NCBI RefSeq assembly: GCF_004571025.1
Contig: NZ_SPQT01000009.1
Coordinates: 1 to 64,000 of the forward strand
Direction of reading: 5' to 3'
DNA: 64,000 bases
Source of the DNA: Bradyrhizobium niftali
GTDB lineage: Bacteria; Pseudomonadota; Alphaproteobacteria; Rhizobiales; Xanthobacteraceae
Shown here: piece by piece, positions 61,628 through 64,000 of the stretch
Layout: the number at the start of each line of letters is the position of its first letter
How positions within the stretch are numbered: the first letter of the stretch is position 1
Notes under the pieces: model-generated
The model's input: only the letters and a program-made list of their open reading frames with translations
Database searches by the model: none
Told to the model about the DNA's origin: nothing
Made by a program: the position numbers and the translations under genes

Positions 61628-61941
61628 GAGTTCACCGGTTCGGTTGTTGTTGCCTTGGCAGGGCAGGCTGATCCTTGCGGGACAGATCGTGGCGGCATGG
61701 CCACTCTGTCGCACGGTCCGCGTTCCCTGCGATGCGTCACGCAGATAGGCGTGACCGGCTCGATATGTTGCCGCTTGCGATATGATTTCGAGATGAGCGT
61801 GGTGTTGATTATATATGTTCGGCATAGGACTGGCGCGACCACTATGCCGTTCCTAGAAAAGGGCGGTCCGATCCCCATCGAATTTGGATTTGTCCGGCGT
61901 CATGTTCCGACGTGTAGCTGCAACTCTTGTTGGAGGCCAGA

Positions 61942-62136
61942 ATGCCTGCATATCGCGCTTTTGTCGTGGGACGACACAGCGTACCGATCGGGGTGGTTCA
62001 GATGGACTGCATCGACGATGAAGCCGCGATCTCTCGCGCCGCGAAACTCGTCGACAGCCACGATGTGGAACTCTGGCAACTCGATCGTCCAGTCGCGAGA
62101 TTTGAGGCGCTGTCCGGACAGATGCGCAGGAAATAG
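61942..62136 (+). CDS. Small conserved hypothetical protein
   Basis: A 64-residue protein, MPAYRAFVVGRHSVPIGVVQ, then DCIDDEAAISRAAKLVDSHD and VELWQLDRPVARFE. The alternation of strands and helix is like a short protein family frequent in Bradyrhizobium (YRAYxxGxDGHxxxxxxIxCxDDxxAxxxA). Function unknown. It has an upstream in-frame start at 61927 that adds five residues. Confidence 0.6.
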   Translation: MPAYRAFVVGRHSVPIGVVQMDCIDDEAAISRAAKLVDSHDVELWQLDRPVARFEALSGQMRRK

Positions 62137-62690
62137 GTCGTAGCCTTTTCGGGTGTTGTCTTCCCGTCGCGTCGGGGGGCGCTTGCCCGACGGGCAAAAC
62201 ATCGCGGACGCTGTCAATCCGCCTGCGCAAAAAGATTCCGCTTTACCGAAATTCGGATTTATCGTATGTGTTCGCCCATCCCGGCTCATCCTTGAGGGGC
62301 GATCATGTGGTCGTCATTTTCGCGAGCCGGGCTTGCGGTGGACGCGGCAGCGTCGGGCGCGAGAGTTGCGGGCAGGGCGGATTGCTCTCCGTGAGCCCAA
62401 GACTTCGTGCCAGACGAGCGGCGCTGTCAGGTTCGTCTCGCCAGCAGGTTTCCGGCTCCGTCGACAGGGCCGGGAAAACCGCGGCGAAATGGCGGGCCGT
62501 GCGTACGGCAAAACCGTGTGGTCCTGGTCGTCGTTGCTACGGTCAAGCTCTTGCGGAGGCGGCAGTCGCGTCAACCGGCGCGACGCCGGTGAATTCCGTG
62601 AAGGCGAGGGAGGCCAGAACGAACTCGGCTCCCGGGAGAGCACGGCATAAGCCGTCCGACCACTGCGCAGGGAAGGCCGAGTGATTGGCT
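62137..62690. other. Gene-poor region upstream of the repeat block
   Basis: About 550 bases without a supported gene. All long frames on either strand are Arg/Ser-rich and have no recognisable motif. I did not see an RNA gene. Confidence 0.45.
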
Positions 62691-62860
62691 ACACCTGTAT
62701 GCTGCTGTGCGGTTTCTGCGTGTGCATTTTGCGCAGCAGACCGCGGGTGCCAGCTGGCACCCGGCCTTCCCTGTGCCCTCTTGGCTTAGAGGGCAGAGCG
62801 ACGAAGCAAAGCTCGGGCGAATTGCGCCGCGAGAACGGGAAGGCGTGTCTGCGACCACAC
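62690..62860. repeat. Conserved non-coding rhizobial repeat-like segment
   Basis: Contains the run CCGCGGGTGCCAGCTGGCAC with CCGGCCTTCCCTGTGCCCTC, which in its minus frame reads EGTGKAGCQLAPAVCC. Similar spurious reading frames occur widely in rhizobial genomes, so this is probably a dispersed repeat and not a gene. Recognition is from memory. Confidence 0.4.
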
Positions 62861-62950
62861 CCTCGCTGTCATCGCCCGCCTTGTGCGCACTTGCGCATTG
62901 GGGCGGGCGATCCAGTATTCCAGAGGCGGTTGTGATGGAGCCGAGAGGCC

Positions 62951-63054
62951 GCGGCGTACTGGATTCCCCGCCTTCGCGGGGAATGACAGTGTCATCTGGA
63001 GAGCCAGCCCATACCTCATACTCCGTCATTGCGAGCGCAGCGAAGCAATCCAGA
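62951..63054 (+). repeat. Copy 1 of a 104-bp direct repeat
   Basis: Begins GCGGCGTACTGGATTCCCCG and runs to AAGCAATCCAGA. It matches 63197-63300 at about 101 of 104 bases. Start-to-start distance is 246 bases, so a block of roughly that size seems to be duplicated in tandem. It contains the left arm of the 80-bp element. Confidence 0.8.
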
Positions 63055-63103
63055 ATCCCTCCGCGGTGACAGTCTGGATTGCTTCGCTGTGCTCGAAATG
63101 ACG
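63024..63103. repeat. Second copy of the 80-bp palindromic element
   Basis: Starts CGTCATTGCGAGCGCAGCGA and ends with GAAATGACG. It has the same total length as the element at 36816-36895, with TCCGCGG shared in the centre, so the two are copies of one dispersed element. Confidence 0.75.
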
Positions 63104-63196
63104 GTGTGGAGACAGTTCGCCCCACACTCGGCGTCATCGCCCGGCTTGACCGGGCGATCCAGTACTCCGAGACGGCAGTGATTGAGCCGAGGAGCT

Positions 63197-63300
63197 GCGG
63201 CGTACTGGATTCCCCGCCTTCGCGGGGAATGACAGTGTCATCTGGAGAGCCAGCCCATACCTCACGCTCCGTCATTGCGAGCGGAGCGAAGCAATCCAGA
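63197..63300 (+). repeat. Copy 2 of the 104-bp direct repeat
   Basis: Matches 62951-63054 with three visible differences (TA to CG in CATACTCC/CACGCTCC and one C to G in the CGAGCGCAGCG stretch). Both copies follow a half-similar segment containing GGGCGATCCAGTA. Confidence 0.8.
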
Positions 63301-63327
63301 CTGCCACTCGCTGCGCTCGCAATGACG
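63270..63327. repeat. Shortened third copy of the 80-bp element
   Basis: Starts CGTCATTGCGAGCGGAGCGA and ends TGCGCTCGCAATGACG, but is only 58 bases long: part of the right arm and the loop are deleted. The ends are intact, as expected for an internally deleted copy. Confidence 0.65.
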
Positions 63328-63360
63328 GTGGGGGAAGAGTGTGCGCCACTCCATCGCCCG

Positions 63361-63745
63361 CACCTCAGGATGACGGGGCTGGCAATCTGAGGGCGCGACT
63401 CAGTTGAGGCGCGCTCCCTCCGTGAGGCTGCGCCGGGGCGCGCCGCACCCGCCGCAAAATCTGAAGTTGTGGATTGTCATCTTCGTGAGGGTATCTCAGT
63501 AAGCCGACCCGTGTCTTCCCGGTAACGATTGTGCTGTTCACGCAACACTCCTTCCGGATTAAGCCCTCATCGCTAGCCATTCGCATCACCGCCGCTTTTT
63601 AGCCACACCCGAACATGAATAAAATCACTCTAATGTTTCAGGGACTGCGGCGGTCCTCGAGGCGAACGGGAAATCCCAAGGTCGATTCAAATCTTGGCTC
63701 TGATTTTTCGGGTCTGAAAGGGTTGACCGAGGAAACTGGTTTGCG
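63361..63745. other. Leader region upstream of ilvD
   Basis: About 385 bases before ilvD. A minus-strand frame (63365-63583) has no recognised motif and I do not call it. I see no leader peptide rich in Ile, Leu or Val, nor a T-box-type element. The GAGGAAA ribosome site before ilvD lies at about 63729-63735. Confidence 0.5.
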
Positions 63746-64000
63746 ATGGACGCGAAGACCAACATCAAGCAGAGGCTGCCGAGCCGTCACGTGACGGAAG
63801 GCCCTTCGCGCGCGCCCCATCGGTCCTACTTCTACGCCATGGGCCTGACCACCGAGCAGATCCATCAGCCCTTCGTCGGCGTCGCCTCCTGCTGGAATGA
63901 AGCCGCCCCCTGCAACATCTCCCTGATGCGCCAGGCGCAGGCAGTGAAGAAGGGCGTCGCGCATGCCGGCGGCACCCCCCGCGAATTCTGCACCATCACC
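63746..64000 (+). CDS. ilvD: Dihydroxy-acid dehydratase, N-terminal part
   Basis: The window ends inside this gene; 85 codons are visible from the ATG at 63746. The protein starts MDAKTNIKQRLPSRHVTEGP, then HRSYFYAMGLTTEQIHQPFV and GVASCWNEAAPCNISLMRQA, which is the start of IlvD with the first cluster-ligating Cys in VASCWNEAAPCN. The enzyme dehydrates 2,3-dihydroxy acids in isoleucine, valine and pantothenate synthesis and carries an iron-sulfur cluster. A ribosome site (GAGGAAA) lies 10 bases upstream. Confidence 0.93.
   Translation, partial: MDAKTNIKQRLPSRHVTEGPSRAPHRSYFYAMGLTTEQIHQPFVGVASCWNEAAPCNISLMRQAQAVKKGVAHAGGTPREFCTIT

Noticed and set aside
62571..63275. 234-codon minus-strand frame through the repeat block
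   Set aside because: Made of repeated palindromic DNA (the VIPREGGESSTP-type segments occur twice), not a protein-coding pattern.
63365..63583. Minus-strand frame of 74 codons before ilvD
   Set aside because: Overlaps the tail of the repeat block, no recognised motif and no ribosome site.
62137..63745. CRISPR array in the repeat-rich region
   Set aside because: Repeats are long, palindromic and irregularly spaced (246 bases), with no short spacers and no cas genes.

Overview
The window is a stretch of GC-rich chromosome from an alphaproteobacterium, most likely Bradyrhizobium or a close relative in the Nitrobacteraceae (Bradyrhizobiaceae). The evidence is the familiar rhizobial gene order (lexA and moeA; ppiD-like, trpD, trpC, moaC; tpiA, secG, pyrG, kdsA, eno, ftsB, pdhA-pdhB-pdhC-lpd), a GTTC-N7-GTTC SOS box before lexA, an E1-beta subunit with its own lipoyl domain, and many small proteins of types common in Bradyrhizobium. 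I see no rRNA, tRNA or CRISPR. The genus call is from memory of gene order and protein sequence, not from a search.

Layout. 1-1190: the 5' part of an IS110-family transposase, on the minus strand, abuts the 3' remnant of a competence channel gene (comEC), which it appears to have broken. 1200-5895: GAF-domain protein, small proteins, lexA with its SOS operator, moeA. 6063-12788: HAD phosphatase, lldD-type dehydrogenase, S41 protease, GGDEF-EAL protein, and a Flp pilin behind a very good sigma-54 promoter. 12800-17099: moaC, trpC, trpD and a membrane-anchored peptidyl-prolyl isomerase in one tight minus-strand cluster. 17315-20395: tpiA, secG, pyrG. 20400-23284: a two-component system and a phospholipid-methyltransferase-like gene; the same 11-bp-period direct repeat lies before the regulator and before the methyltransferase gene.

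23419-38596: kdsA, an MFS transporter, a glutaminase-STAS-cNMP fusion, a molybdate-type binding protein, queF, a beta-propeller lyase-like protein, eno, an oxidoreductase, a deletion scar holding pieces of an SDR gene and an AraC gene, a Tat-exported metallo-hydrolase, an FMN reductase, ftsB, then an AcoR-like regulator (without AAA+ domain) and an aldehyde dehydrogenase. An 80-bp repeat and a perfect 14-bp palindrome separate the last two. 38767-48084: a glycerophosphodiesterase, the whole pyruvate dehydrogenase operon with three small extra genes inside it, and a threonine synthase. 48172-54421: a Bug-type binding protein, a FixJ/FixL-like signalling cluster, and an operon-like run of small Cys-rich proteins with one exported partner. 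54507-62136: a lytic transglycosylase, an adenylate cyclase and a series of small proteins. 62137-63745 is repeat-rich and gene-poor, and the window closes with the start of ilvD.

The core genes give a linked picture of lower glycolysis and pyruvate oxidation (tpiA, eno, pdh), with LPS precursor, CTP and tryptophan synthesis, molybdenum cofactor synthesis and envelope/division functions (secG, ftsB, slt). The parts least explained by known biology are the Cys-rich operon at 53244-54421, the shared two-component box, the sigma-54 flp promoter, and the palindrome before the aldehyde dehydrogenase.
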